A stretch of 64,000 nucleotides of DNA from Planctomycetota bacterium (GTDB lineage: Bacteria; Planctomycetota; Planctomycetia; Pirellulales; UBA7805): NCBI GenBank assembly GCA_003389215.1, contig QQVP01000037.1:162333-226332 (forward strand). The letters run 5' to 3'. The notes beneath the pieces are model-generated. The model saw only the letters and a program-made list of their open reading frames with translations, made no database searches and was not told the DNA's origin. Position 1 is the stretch's first letter. Each line of letters opens with the position of its first letter. This document shows, one piece after another, positions 25,857 through 34,845 of this stretch. Position numbers and translations under genes: made by a program.

Positions 25857-26474
25857 ATGCGCGTTGGCGGCGTAAGCTGGTTCGGCGTCCTGATCGTCGC
25901 AATGCTGATCGGTTGCAGTTCCGACTCCCAGATCAGGGCGGGTTCCTCGCGCAGGATGACGATTCGGGACCGCTACGCCGCCGCGATTCGACGTCATGTC
26001 GAAGAGGCGCGGATAATTCGCGACGGATTTATCGAAGAGTACAACGGAGCGCCCAATCCGAATGACCGCAGCAATGCCGTCGCCAAGGCCCGAGAGGGCT
26101 TGTCGAGACTCGACTCGTCAGACTGCCCGGAACCTTACCGCTTCGCCTTCGATCGCTTCCGTCAATCGCTGGTCGACTACCTGCCGTATCTCGTGCTGGA
26201 GGTGGCTCCCTGGAATCAGGTGACCTTCCGCGAGCCTGAGGGTCCGTCGGAGCCGGGTGGTTATCGTTCGACCAAGTACGTCGGCGAAATCGAGGCGGAG
26301 ATCGAGAACCGTTCCGAGAAGATCGAGCGAATGCGTCGTCAAATGCAGAACGACTACGAAGCTTTGGAAGAAGTCGCCAAGTGGTACGACGAGACGGTGG
26401 CCAACATCAACCCCTTCGTGGGCACGCTGCGCCGGCGGCAATTGAAGCAAGCACCGGCGACGGTTACCCAGTGA
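25857..26474 (+). CDS. Lipoprotein of unknown function
   Basis: A 205-residue protein with a lipoprotein signal peptide: MRVGGVSWFGVLIVAMLIGC, where LIGC is a good lipobox (Cys 20). The mature part is helical and charged; residues about 135-175 (EIEAEIENRSEKIERMRRQMQ) are likely coiled coil. No enzymatic motif is seen. It lies 238 bp after the HTTM-TPR gene on the same strand and converges with the TMTC-like gene that ends at 26543. Confidence 0.7.
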   Translation: MRVGGVSWFGVLIVAMLIGCSSDSQIRAGSSRRMTIRDRYAAAIRRHVEEARIIRDGFIEEYNGAPNPNDRSNAVAKAREGLSRLDSSDCPEPYRFAFDRFRQSLVDYLPYLVLEVAPWNQVTFREPEGPSEPGGYRSTKYVGEIEAEIENRSEKIERMRRQMQNDYEALEEVAKWYDETVANINPFVGTLRRRQLKQAPATVTQ

Positions 26475-26542
26475 GTGTCGTCGCGGCCCTCGCGGAAATG
26501 CCTCGCGGCACACCCCCTCTAACGGAGCGTATTCCACTTCGC

Positions 26543-28405
26543 TTACTCGCTCGGCTTGCTTTCGTCCTGCGCCCCGGCCGATTCAGGCAACGGATGTTGA
26601 CGCAGCTGGGCCTGCATGACCATCTCCAGGACGAAGTGGGCATTCTCCAGCTGCGGGTTGATCGTCAAGGCCCTGCGAAGGTGCTGCTCGGCGACGTCCA
26701 GCTTGCCTTGCTGAAAGTAGGCTTCGCCGACGAGGTACTCGATAACGGCTTCCTTTCTCCGGTACTTTTTCGCTAGTTCGAGCGCCTTCTTCAGGTGCGG
26801 TTCGGCATCATCGTGCTGCTTGAGCTTCGTGTGCAGAATGCCGAGGTTGACGGCCGCCTCGATGAACTCGGGATCCAACTCCAACGCGCGCTCATAAGCG
26901 ACTCGCGCCTCGTCGTAGCGTTCGAGCACGCGGAGCGTCATCGCCCGGCTGTAATGCAAAGGCGCAAAGTCCGATTTCAGTTCGATGGCCCGATCAATGT
27001 ATGTGAGCGCGGCCCGAGGCTGATTTCGACGTCGTTCGGCCAGCGAGGCTTGTTGCAAGATCGACCAGTCGTCGGGCTTGAGCTTGATCGCTTGCTCGTA
27101 TTGCTTCAGCGCTTCCTGGTCGTCTCCATCGTAGTTCGCGAGGATCAGCCCCCAGATGAAATGCGGAGCCCAATGGTCGGGATGCTGTCTGAAGTTGTCT
27201 TCCCACAAGGCGATCGGTTGGCGAAAGACCTCGGCTCGATAGTAGGCCGAGACGGCAAACAGACAGCCCACCAGTACCGCCGTCGCGACGGCCAGCGATC
27301 TGCCAATATCGCCGAGCCGGGAGTAGAGCTCGGCGGCAAAGCCAACCACGAGGGCAATCAAGGGGGCCATGGCCACGTAAAGAAACGCGTCGGCGACGAA
27401 ACTGAATTGGAACAGCGGCAGGTCGACAAAGCCCAGAACGGGAAGCAGCAACAGCAAAAAACTACCGAAGCCGGCTAGCATCGCGCGCCCCCGACCGTGT
27501 CGATAACGCCAGGCCACGAGCAACACCAGCAGCAAGCCCACGAAGGGTAGCCAACTCCGCAAGCTTGCGACGGCCACATCCCAGGTGGGATAGACCACGG
27601 CCAGTTTGACCGGCCAGACCGTCGACAGCACGTAGAACCACACCATGCCGGCGGCCCGCAACAGCCGCGCTACAAAGCTCGACTCGGTGATCAAGTCGGG
27701 GTCGACGGGAGCGACCAGGCGTCCCGACTGAAAGTAGATGGCGATACCGCCGACGACGAAGGCGACGCACAGGAAGGGGATGATACTGCGAAATTCCAGG
27801 CGGGTGACGCTGCCGAATCGCCACCAGAGGCAGGCCAGCAAGACGATTGGCAAGAGCATGACGGACATCTGACTGAACATCGCCAGCGCGAACAGGGCGA
27901 GCGCCGCGACATAACGGCCCACGCTAGGCTTGGCGATGCACTGGAAGTAGAGCAGCGCGCTGCCGGCGGCCAGCGCCAACGCCAGCGCGTGTCCCGACTT
28001 GGCAATCCAGCCGACGGAGCCGACGGCCACCGGGTGAACGGCAAACAGAAGTGCTGCCCACCAGGCTCCGCAAACTCGCAACCAGGCAAAGATCCTCCAC
28101 AGCAGGACACATGCCGCCAGGTGCAAGAGCACCCCGACAATGTGATAGCCCGGAGGCCAATCTCCCCACAGCCGCCACTGCAGCCAAAACGCAGAGTGGG
28201 TTACGGGACGGTACTCCACGGTGCGTGGCTTCAGCCAGATCTTGGCGAGCCCCAGGGAATCCGCATTGTGCACCCCTTGCGTGACGAAGACGGGGTCGCT
28301 CCACTGAAAATTCGAAGACTTCGCGACCAGCGGAGAGTAGACGACGAGCACGGCCACCGCCAAAAGGCCGACACGAATCAACATCTCGTTCTTATTTTCG
28401 CGCAT
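26543..28405 (-). CDS. Multi-spanning membrane protein with C-terminal TPR (TMTC-like)
   Basis: A 620-residue protein. Residues about 1-400 contain roughly ten membrane segments with a GT-C-like opening: an SDPVFVTQGVHN loop after the first segment, YRPVTHSAFWLQWRLWG, and LLFAVHPVAVGSVGWIAKSGH, the HP-V-S-V-W pattern of the DUF1736/TMTC family. Eukaryotic TMTC proteins are O-mannosyltransferases. Residues about 415-600 are TPR repeats (ALKQYEQAIKLKPDDWSILQQ, EARVAYERALELDPEFIEAAV). ATG 28405 directly follows a TATAAT box (28412-28417), which suggests a leaderless mRNA. Two paralogues lie at 38839-41280 and 41569-44004. Confidence 0.85.
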   Translation of the reverse strand: MRENKNEMLIRVGLLAVAVLVVYSPLVAKSSNFQWSDPVFVTQGVHNADSLGLAKIWLKPRTVEYRPVTHSAFWLQWRLWGDWPPGYHIVGVLLHLAACVLLWRIFAWLRVCGAWWAALLFAVHPVAVGSVGWIAKSGHALALALAAGSALLYFQCIAKPSVGRYVAALALFALAMFSQMSVMLLPIVLLACLWWRFGSVTRLEFRSIIPFLCVAFVVGGIAIYFQSGRLVAPVDPDLITESSFVARLLRAAGMVWFYVLSTVWPVKLAVVYPTWDVAVASLRSWLPFVGLLLVLLVAWRYRHGRGRAMLAGFGSFLLLLLPVLGFVDLPLFQFSFVADAFLYVAMAPLIALVVGFAAELYSRLGDIGRSLAVATAVLVGCLFAVSAYYRAEVFRQPIALWEDNFRQHPDHWAPHFIWGLILANYDGDDQEALKQYEQAIKLKPDDWSILQQASLAERRRNQPRAALTYIDRAIELKSDFAPLHYSRAMTLRVLERYDEARVAYERALELDPEFIEAAVNLGILHTKLKQHDDAEPHLKKALELAKKYRRKEAVIEYLVGEAYFQQGKLDVAEQHLRRALTINPQLENAHFVLEMVMQAQLRQHPLPESAGAQDESKPSE

Positions 28406-28417
28406 ATCCCCATTATA
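28406..28417 (-). promoter_or_regulatory. -10 box immediately upstream of a start codon
   Basis: On the minus strand TATAAT (28417-28412) is followed by only six bases before ATG 28405, so initiation would fall at or near the A of the start codon. The -35 region is weak. This suggests a leaderless transcript for the TMTC-like gene. Confidence 0.4.
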
Positions 28418-28530
28418 ATTCGCGCCCCCAGGCTTGCTAGCTGGCGGTGCGCGGAGTTTGCCGAACCGCGCGCAGCCGGAAAGATGGGCCTGGCCTCAGC
28501 CCGGGAGAAGGGTCAGCTCTCGCCGCCAAC

Positions 28531-29958
28531 TCAATCGTCGGTTGGCGGAGTCGCCCATGAAATCGGAAAACTCGCCGGCAGCCGAACGAAGTCGGGAATC
28601 ATGGCGATGAATTCCAGATCTTCGCCAGCGCGGTGCGGGTTAAAAAACTCCCAGACAATCTCTTTGTCCTGGGTTACCTCGAAGACCCGCCCGTTCTCCG
28701 ACTCGACAATCAGCGTATTGCCGCCGGGCAGCCGCCGCGCCGCGCCACAGATGTCGCTGTAGAAGGGCTGCTCTTCCGTGCCCCGATAGTACCAGGCGAC
28801 CTCCTTGGTCACCGGGTCGAACTCCCACACGGTCGACTGCTGAGGCAGCCCGTTGTTGTCGAACAGCAGCACTCGCCCGTTGTCGAGTAACTGCGGTTCG
28901 TGCTGCAGTTTGAAGAACAGACGCGGGGTTCCATCGGCATGCGGGTCGACCGGGCGACCGGAGGCGAGAAACCACTTGAACTTCGCCTGCTCCATATCAA
29001 CGCAGCCGATCAGGTTGATCGAGCGGAGCGAGACAAGTACGTCGCCGGCGGAGAACGCTGGTGAATTCGCCGCCGCCGCGGGCCGCACGACCTGCACCGT
29101 GTTGGTGTGAAAAATGTCGCCGTCGTCCAGCCAGGGCATCTCCCAACCCTTCTTCTCCACGAGCTTCTCGACGCAATCGAGCAGCGAGACGCGGGCCTTC
29201 TCGACTCCGTCCGCATCCAGCACGGTGACGAAGTCCTCAGCGATGGCTGTTTCAGGGTGTACGCGGGGAACCACGTGAATTCGATGTGTGAGCACGTAGA
29301 TGTCGCCGTTCGGCATCACCTCGAGGTCATGGTGGGCCCGATTCGGGCGTGCCCAAAGAACGTTGGAATCCCTGTCGAGCTTGAAGATGCCTGCGCCTTC
29401 GAAGATCGCCAACAGGTCCCCGTTCTCGAAGACGTGCGCGCGTCGCCAGAAGTCGCGACCGTTCGGGTGCAACTGTTCGGCGGGAAATCCCGGCAGCGCC
29501 GTGGCGATGGGGCACTGCCAGCGATGCAACGGGCGACCCTCCATGTCCATCAGAATTGCCTCCGGCGCGTGTCCGGAGACATAGAGATTCAGGCCCGGCT
29601 CGGCTCGCTCGCGATCGTAGATCGTCACGATCTCGGCCGTCGAAGGGACGCGGCTGCCGGAGACGTAGCCGAGCGTGCGCAGACGTTCCAGGGCGACCTG
29701 CTGGTCCGAAGTCTCCACCTCGGCCGACCCGGCGAGGCGAACTCTTCTCCAGTGCCCGGGCCGATCGGGGGGCGCTTCGTCGGCCGACTCGTTGGCCGTC
29801 GACGTCCCGTTCGGCTCGCTCGCCTGATGGGCGGATTCCGGTGGGCTGCAAGAGAGCGACACGCTCATCAGCACCGCCGCCCACACCGCGAACACCATCC
29901 ACCACGGAGCCTTTGCGATCGTCTGCCAACACTCCCGTGCTCTGTGCCGTCTTCTCAT
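28531..29958 (-). CDS. Arylsulfotransferase-like (ASST) exported protein
   Basis: A 475-residue protein with an N-terminal export segment (about residues 19-38, ending SLSCSPPES; a weak lipobox) and a six-bladed beta-propeller of the arylsulfotransferase type: YVSGHAPEAILMDMEGRPLHRW (about 127-150), RAHVFENGDLLAIFEGAGIFKLD, RAHHDLEVMPNGDIYVLTHR (about 220), DGDIFHTNTVQVV, LFFKLQHEPQLLDNGRVLLFDN and LPGGNTLIVESENGRVFEVT. Conserved propeller histidines of the ASST family appear in HHDLEV, FHTNTV and QHEPQL. ASST transfers sulfate between phenolic esters without PAPS, but many planctomycete relatives have no known activity. Confidence 0.84.
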   Translation of the reverse strand: MRRRHRARECWQTIAKAPWWMVFAVWAAVLMSVSLSCSPPESAHQASEPNGTSTANESADEAPPDRPGHWRRVRLAGSAEVETSDQQVALERLRTLGYVSGSRVPSTAEIVTIYDRERAEPGLNLYVSGHAPEAILMDMEGRPLHRWQCPIATALPGFPAEQLHPNGRDFWRRAHVFENGDLLAIFEGAGIFKLDRDSNVLWARPNRAHHDLEVMPNGDIYVLTHRIHVVPRVHPETAIAEDFVTVLDADGVEKARVSLLDCVEKLVEKKGWEMPWLDDGDIFHTNTVQVVRPAAAANSPAFSAGDVLVSLRSINLIGCVDMEQAKFKWFLASGRPVDPHADGTPRLFFKLQHEPQLLDNGRVLLFDNNGLPQQSTVWEFDPVTKEVAWYYRGTEEQPFYSDICGAARRLPGGNTLIVESENGRVFEVTQDKEIVWEFFNPHRAGEDLEFIAMIPDFVRLPASFPISWATPPTDD

Positions 29959-30061
29959 CGAATTCCAGGGACTACGTCGTATCGCATTTGTGGAGGGGTC
30001 GCGCTCAGGGGAAAGTACGTACGACCGTATCTCGCGGATCGAGATTTGCCAGGCAATTCGG

Positions 30062-30706
30062 TCAGCCGGCGTTCGGTTCGAAGGACCACTTCGGCTTGCT
30101 GATGGTTTCCGCGTAGGACGAGAACATCACGTTGAAGCTGATGCTGATCCGCTCCGTCTTGCCTTGATTGGGTGGCACGAAATGGGGTAGCCAGGCGGGG
30201 AACATGACCAGGATCCCGGTTCGAACAGGCACCATGAGGGTGCGGGCATTGAACTCCGTCTGCCGCTTGACCCGCGGCGCGATAATGTTCGTTTCAGGCC
30301 TCGGGTCGCGAAAGCCGATCGTATCGCCTCCCTGAGGAACCTGAGGATAGTAGCTGCCGCTGAGGTAGTTGTTGGGATGCGTGTGCGGGGGGTGGCTCGA
30401 GCCGGGGGGGCGAATATTCGTCCACAGTCCCGTGATCAGAAACGAGTCGTACTCGATCCCCTGCTGCTCGAAGATCTCCCGGGCCCCGGCCTCGATGACC
30501 TGCGTGAGCGGCGCAAACGGCTCTAGCGTTTGCAGATCGTTTCGCGACTGCCAGTGGTCCCCAGGATTCGCCGAGGGCGTTTCGGCCCGCAGTGCCTCGA
30601 CGGCCGGCAAAACGGCGTTATTGACGCGTTCGACTTCTTCCCGTTCGAGTGCGAGGATCCACACCGGCATGGGAAACAATTTCGCCGTGTCCATTTGTGC
30701 GAACAT
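30062..30706 (-). CDS. Putative 2OG-Fe(II) oxygenase (TIGR02466 type)
   Basis: A 214-residue double-stranded beta-helix protein of the putative 2OG-Fe(II) oxygenase family defined as TIGR02466. Visible features are TAKLFPMPVWIL near the N-terminus, TGLWTNIRPPGSSHPPHTHPNNYLSG (His-x-His region, about residues 92-117), and WLPHFVPPNQ with RISISFNVMF (second His and the Arg that usually binds 2-oxoglutarate, about 172-195). I start at ATG 30706 because GAGGTG lies about 9 bp upstream. The longer frame to 30751 has no such site. Relatives lie next to sulfotransferase-TPR genes here too, and a second copy is at 45837. Substrate unknown, perhaps a peptide. Confidence 0.82.
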   Translation of the reverse strand: MFAQMDTAKLFPMPVWILALEREEVERVNNAVLPAVEALRAETPSANPGDHWQSRNDLQTLEPFAPLTQVIEAGAREIFEQQGIEYDSFLITGLWTNIRPPGSSHPPHTHPNNYLSGSYYPQVPQGGDTIGFRDPRPETNIIAPRVKRQTEFNARTLMVPVRTGILVMFPAWLPHFVPPNQGKTERISISFNVMFSSYAETISKPKWSFEPNAG

Positions 30707-30857
30707 GCCGCAGAGCACCTCAACTGGAAACGATAGTAACGAACGGGGCACTCACCCCATAGGAACCATTCTAACACGGCAAATGAGGTTGGGAATGCCG
30801 CGGTTCTCGCCGGGGTCGTCCTGATGAGCCCCTGGGCGCGGGCAAGCCGGCGGCGCG

Positions 30858-32534
30858 TCAACGGCCCAGTGCTTTCCGCAGTGGGTCGAGGTGTTTGGCG
30901 TACCGCTTCCAGCGATCGACCGAGCTGCGGTAGATCGGCTCGCGAACCTGGAGACGGCTCGCAGTCTGAACGGGCCGGTCGAGCTTGTAGAACTCGAGGC
31001 AGCGATCGTCCCACGCCAGCCCACAGGCTGCGATCAACTCCCCGGACACTTCGGCCGGCTGGGCGACCAGGTCTTCGTACTGAACGTCGTGAATCTCCAT
31101 CGGCAAGACGTCGGTCCAATGCCGCATGAGACGTTCGTATTCGCGATAGAACCGACCGATATCTTCCAGTCGACACGCCCAGGCGATGGTGCTGAAGTTG
31201 CTCAAATAGCACGACAGGCCCACGTCCAGGGCATCGCGTCGACAGTGGACAATGCGGGTCTTGGGAAACAGAATCGCGATGAAGCCGAGAATGAGAAAGT
31301 TGGCCCACATTTTGTCGACGATTCGGGTTGCGGTCCCGCCGACTCGCGTCAGCTCCGCCAGATAGCGTTGGCCGAGTTGGCGCATGAGCCGGGAATTGGC
31401 TGCGGTCATTCCGTCGGGAAACGGATGGGAGGCCCCCGTCGCACGCCGCATCTCGGCCACGCACGCCTGCATCGTTCCCAGTTCCCCGGCGGCGTTCGCT
31501 TCAGGGTGACTGGCAATGATCTGCTCGACGAGCGTGGTGCCGCTGCGGGGCATGCCGATCACGAAGATCGGAGTCTCGCTGTCACTGCCGAATTCGCCGC
31601 GTTGGGCAAAGAAGTCTTGGTCAAAGACCGAGATGGTTGCATCAACGCGCCGACGCAAGCGTTCCGCATTGAAGGCTTGCCCACCGGTTTCGAGTTGTTC
31701 GTAGAGGCGCTCGTTGCCGCGCTGGTAGGCAGTAAACGCCGCGTCATAATGCCCCTGCTGCTCCTCGACCGCCGCGAGCGTAAAGTCGAGCAGGGATGCG
31801 TCAGGCCCAGCCAGGCCTCCGTCTGTGGAAAGCGCCGCAAGATGTGCCGTCATCTCGGGGGCGAAGTGATACTTGCCGCGCTTGTGAAGCTCGCCGAGAT
31901 AGTGGTAGGGCAGTACGTCGCGCGGGCTCAATCGCGCTGCGGTCTCCAGGCAGCGGATCGCCTCGTCGACGTTCTGTTTGTCGATATAGAGAAAGCCAAG
32001 CTGGCAATGGGCAGCCGCCGAATGCTCGTCGATCGTGATCGCTCGCTGCAAAGCTGAGACGGCCTCGTCGACTTCGCTGCGGGCTTGCAACACGTTGGCT
32101 TCGGCAACGTGAGCGATGGCGAGTTCGGGTTGCAGCCGAAGAGCGTGTCGGGCGTGTGCGAGCGCCGCTTGAAGTCGGTCACTACCGCAGAGCAACCCAC
32201 TGAGGCCGACGTGGGCCACCGCGTCAAACGGATCGAGCTGAAGCGCGTGCCGATAGTGTTGTTCCGCGGCTCTCGACGCACCCTGGGATGCCAGCAGCTC
32301 CGCAAGATGGCGATGGGCGACGGCCAGCTCCGGTCTGGCGGCGATCGCGGCGCGAAAGCACTCGCCAGCCACGGCGAGCTGACCCGAGCGTCGCAGCAGC
32401 AGGCCTAACTCGACTTGGGTCTCGGCGTCATTCGGGCTGGCCGCCAGAAACCGCCGACAGCAGGCGATGGCTTCGTTCAGCGCACCGGCCTGCAAATGGC
32501 GACGTACGCGTTCGCTGTCGTTGGTCTCGTTCAT
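30858..32534 (-). CDS. TPR-sulfotransferase fusion (copy 1)
   Basis: A 558-residue soluble protein. Residues about 5-280 are TPR repeats (AIACCRRFLAASPNDAETQVELG, HYRHALQLDPFDAVAHVGLSG). The C-terminal half is a PAPS-dependent sulfotransferase of the protein-tyrosine sulfotransferase-like type: FVIGMPRSGTTLVEQIIASHP at about 325, the 5'-phosphosulfate loop, then KMWANFLILGFIAILFPKTRIVHCRRDALDVGLSCYL, the 3'-phosphate site, and QVREPIYRSSVDRWKRY at the end. Start ATG 32534 (MNETNDSERV) is preferred over the upstream frame. Four paralogues are in the window. Substrate is unknown: a protein or glycan. Confidence 0.9.
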   Translation of the reverse strand: MNETNDSERVRRHLQAGALNEAIACCRRFLAASPNDAETQVELGLLLRRSGQLAVAGECFRAAIAARPELAVAHRHLAELLASQGASRAAEQHYRHALQLDPFDAVAHVGLSGLLCGSDRLQAALAHARHALRLQPELAIAHVAEANVLQARSEVDEAVSALQRAITIDEHSAAAHCQLGFLYIDKQNVDEAIRCLETAARLSPRDVLPYHYLGELHKRGKYHFAPEMTAHLAALSTDGGLAGPDASLLDFTLAAVEEQQGHYDAAFTAYQRGNERLYEQLETGGQAFNAERLRRRVDATISVFDQDFFAQRGEFGSDSETPIFVIGMPRSGTTLVEQIIASHPEANAAGELGTMQACVAEMRRATGASHPFPDGMTAANSRLMRQLGQRYLAELTRVGGTATRIVDKMWANFLILGFIAILFPKTRIVHCRRDALDVGLSCYLSNFSTIAWACRLEDIGRFYREYERLMRHWTDVLPMEIHDVQYEDLVAQPAEVSGELIAACGLAWDDRCLEFYKLDRPVQTASRLQVREPIYRSSVDRWKRYAKHLDPLRKALGR

Positions 32535-32723
32535 CGAGAGGAGTTTCCGTCGCGGTCGCTCACAACGCAACTATTGAGCCCTGCGCAGCCAATGAACCAG
32601 ACCGACCAGCGGGAGGTCGGCATTTCAGCCATCACCGCCGCCCCGAAGGGCTCATTAACAATGCAGCCATCAATAAGATCGGATGCTAGTTCGACAACGC
32701 CACTTTGGTGAAATTCCGGGAGA

Positions 32724-32794
32724 ATACAAGCACGACGCGCGAGCGAGTGTGTTGGAACGTAAATCATTCACTCGCTTGCGCTTCGTGCTTGTAT
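32724..32794. repeat. 71-bp REP-like hairpin with 26-bp arms
   Basis: Arms 32724-32749 and 32769-32794 are inverted with 24 of 26 bases matching; the loop is 19 bp. It lies 40 bp beyond the stop of TPR-sulfotransferase copy 2 and before copy 1. I recall similar CACTCGC..CGTGCTTGTAT arms scattered in Pirellula/Rhodopirellula-type genomes, but cannot verify this. The rest of the 32535-32834 gap shows nothing else. Confidence 0.75.
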
Positions 32795-32834
32795 GGCGGC
32801 TGAAAGTGGCGCTGTCCAACTAGTCAGACCCTCT

Positions 32835-34835
32835 TCACGCGGAAGCATCACTCGCGCCGAGCGCCACTTCCAGCTTTCCGAGATGGTTCTCAAAATGCTT
32901 CCAGCGACCGATCGACGCTTCGTAGAGCGGCCGGCGGACCTGCACTCGGCTCGCGCTCCGGACACTGCCGTCGCTCTCGAAGAAGTTTAGGCACCCTTCG
33001 TGCCAGTCAAGTCCGCAGAAGTCGATCAGTCCTCGGCTGACCTCCTCTTGATGGCCGACCAACCGCTCATAGCCGACTTCATAAATGGCCACCGGCAGCA
33101 CGTCGCTCCAGTGATTCATCAGCCGTTCGTACTCGCGAAAGTAGAAGCCGATATCCTCGAACCGCCAGCACCACGAAATCCGGTCCAGACGCCGGGCAAA
33201 GCACGAAAAGCAGACGTCCCGGGCGTCGCGACGGCAATGGACGACACGGGCTCGTGGAAACAACAGGGCAATCAGGCCCAAGAACAAGAAGTTGTGCCAC
33301 ATCTTGTCGACGACCCGACGGGCCGCGAGCCGCCGACGCTTGAGGCCTTGGGAGTAGCGGCTCGCCAATTCGCGAATGGTCACTTCCGTGGCGTGCGGCA
33401 CGCTGCGCGGATACACCAAGTCCACTTTGCCGACCGTCGAGATCTGATTCGCCAGCCGGCCAATAGTTTCCAGTTCGTCAGCCCCGACGGCCTCCGGATG
33501 ACTGGCAATGATCTGAGCCACCAGCGTCGTGCCGCTGCGGGGCATGCCCACCACGAACACGGGTGTCTCATCGGTCGATCCCCAGTTGCGCGCGTCTTTG
33601 AAGAGTTCCCGTGAAAAGGTGTCGAGGGTCGCGTCGATCAGCTCGCGATGAGCTGCCGGATCGAACGGCACACCCGCCGCGACGGAGGCATCGTACTCGA
33701 GGCGATTCGCCGCCTCGTACGCTGCAAAGGCCTCGTCGTAGCGACGGTTCGCTTCCAGCCAGGCGGCGAGAGAGAACTGCAACACGCTTCGCTCGTCGGC
33801 CGGAGCGTCCTGCTGTTCGATCAGGCCTTCCATTCGCGTCACCTGGTCCGCCGACAGCTCGTAGTAGCCCTCCTTGGCCAGGTCGGTGAGATTGTGATAG
33901 GCGGGCGCGTAACCGGGGTTCGCCCGCAGGGCCGCCTCCAAACGATCGGTGGCCTCGTCGAATCGCCCCAGATCGACCAGCGCCGAGCCGAGATTGTTCA
34001 GGGCGATCCAATTCTCGGGCGCCAACTGTACTGCATGCTCGTAGTGTGTGATCGCCTCCGCAACGTGGCCTTGTTCGGTCAGCAGATTCCCCAGGGTAAT
34101 GCGCGCCGTAACGAAGTCCGTCTGTAGCTGGACCGCGTGACGGGCATGCACCACGGCCTCCTCGATATTGCCGGCAAGCCTCAGTGCGCCCGCCAGGTTG
34201 TGCTCAATCTCAGCGTTGTCCCCTGGTAGCTCGAGTGCCGCGCGAAAACGATCGATGGCCTCCGGCAGCCGGCCGCTGCGAACGAGGCACGTTCCCAGCG
34301 CGTTATGAAGTTCCGCATCGCGGGGGGCGAGACGGACCGCCTGTTCGTACTGCTCGATCGCCTCTGGCACGTCGCCGCGGGCGAGGAGTGCCTCGGCCAG
34401 ATTCTTGCGTGGAAACACCAGTTCGCCGCTCGCCGAGACCGCTGCGCGAAAACAGGCGATCGCCTCGTCGACTTCTCCTCTCGCCTTCAGAGCCGCGCCG
34501 AGGTTGTTCTGCGTCTGGGCGTCTCCGGGACGCTTCGCCAGGGTCTTGCGATAGCACGCCACGGCCGTGTTGACGTCCCCCGCCGCCCAACTGACATCGC
34601 CAAGTTGGGCGCACAGATCGGGGTCGTCAGGATGCTGCGCGACAGCGCGTCGCAGGGCATCCATGGCGTCTCGGAAGCGTTCCTGGCGGCAGCGAATGGC
34701 CACGAATAACTGAAGCGCCCCCGCGTGATCGCAGCGGTCATCCAGAATTCGCGCGGCCGCAGCGGCGGCCTCTTCCAGGCGGCCCGCGGCCGCCAACCTT
34801 TGGGCTTGAGCGAAAGCTTGATCGGGTGACGCCAT
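32835..34835 (-). CDS. TPR-sulfotransferase fusion (copy 2)
   Basis: A 666-residue protein. About ten TPR units fill residues 1-380 (AVACYRKTLAKRPGDAQTQNN, AIEQYEQAVRLAPRDAELHNA). The sulfotransferase domain follows: FVVGMPRSGTTLVAQIIASHP at about 430, KMWHNFLFLGLIALLFPRARVVHCRRDARDVCFSCFA, RLDRISWCWRFEDIGFYFREY and QVRRPLYEASIGRWKHF. ATG 34835 (MASPDQAF) lies 10 bp after the stop of copy 3, so copies 4, 3 and 2 form one transcription unit. The REP-like hairpin at 32724 follows its stop. Confidence 0.9.
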   Translation of the reverse strand: MASPDQAFAQAQRLAAAGRLEEAAAAAARILDDRCDHAGALQLFVAIRCRQERFRDAMDALRRAVAQHPDDPDLCAQLGDVSWAAGDVNTAVACYRKTLAKRPGDAQTQNNLGAALKARGEVDEAIACFRAAVSASGELVFPRKNLAEALLARGDVPEAIEQYEQAVRLAPRDAELHNALGTCLVRSGRLPEAIDRFRAALELPGDNAEIEHNLAGALRLAGNIEEAVVHARHAVQLQTDFVTARITLGNLLTEQGHVAEAITHYEHAVQLAPENWIALNNLGSALVDLGRFDEATDRLEAALRANPGYAPAYHNLTDLAKEGYYELSADQVTRMEGLIEQQDAPADERSVLQFSLAAWLEANRRYDEAFAAYEAANRLEYDASVAAGVPFDPAAHRELIDATLDTFSRELFKDARNWGSTDETPVFVVGMPRSGTTLVAQIIASHPEAVGADELETIGRLANQISTVGKVDLVYPRSVPHATEVTIRELASRYSQGLKRRRLAARRVVDKMWHNFLFLGLIALLFPRARVVHCRRDARDVCFSCFARRLDRISWCWRFEDIGFYFREYERLMNHWSDVLPVAIYEVGYERLVGHQEEVSRGLIDFCGLDWHEGCLNFFESDGSVRSASRVQVRRPLYEASIGRWKHFENHLGKLEVALGASDASA

Positions 34836-34845
34836 CGAGTCCCAG

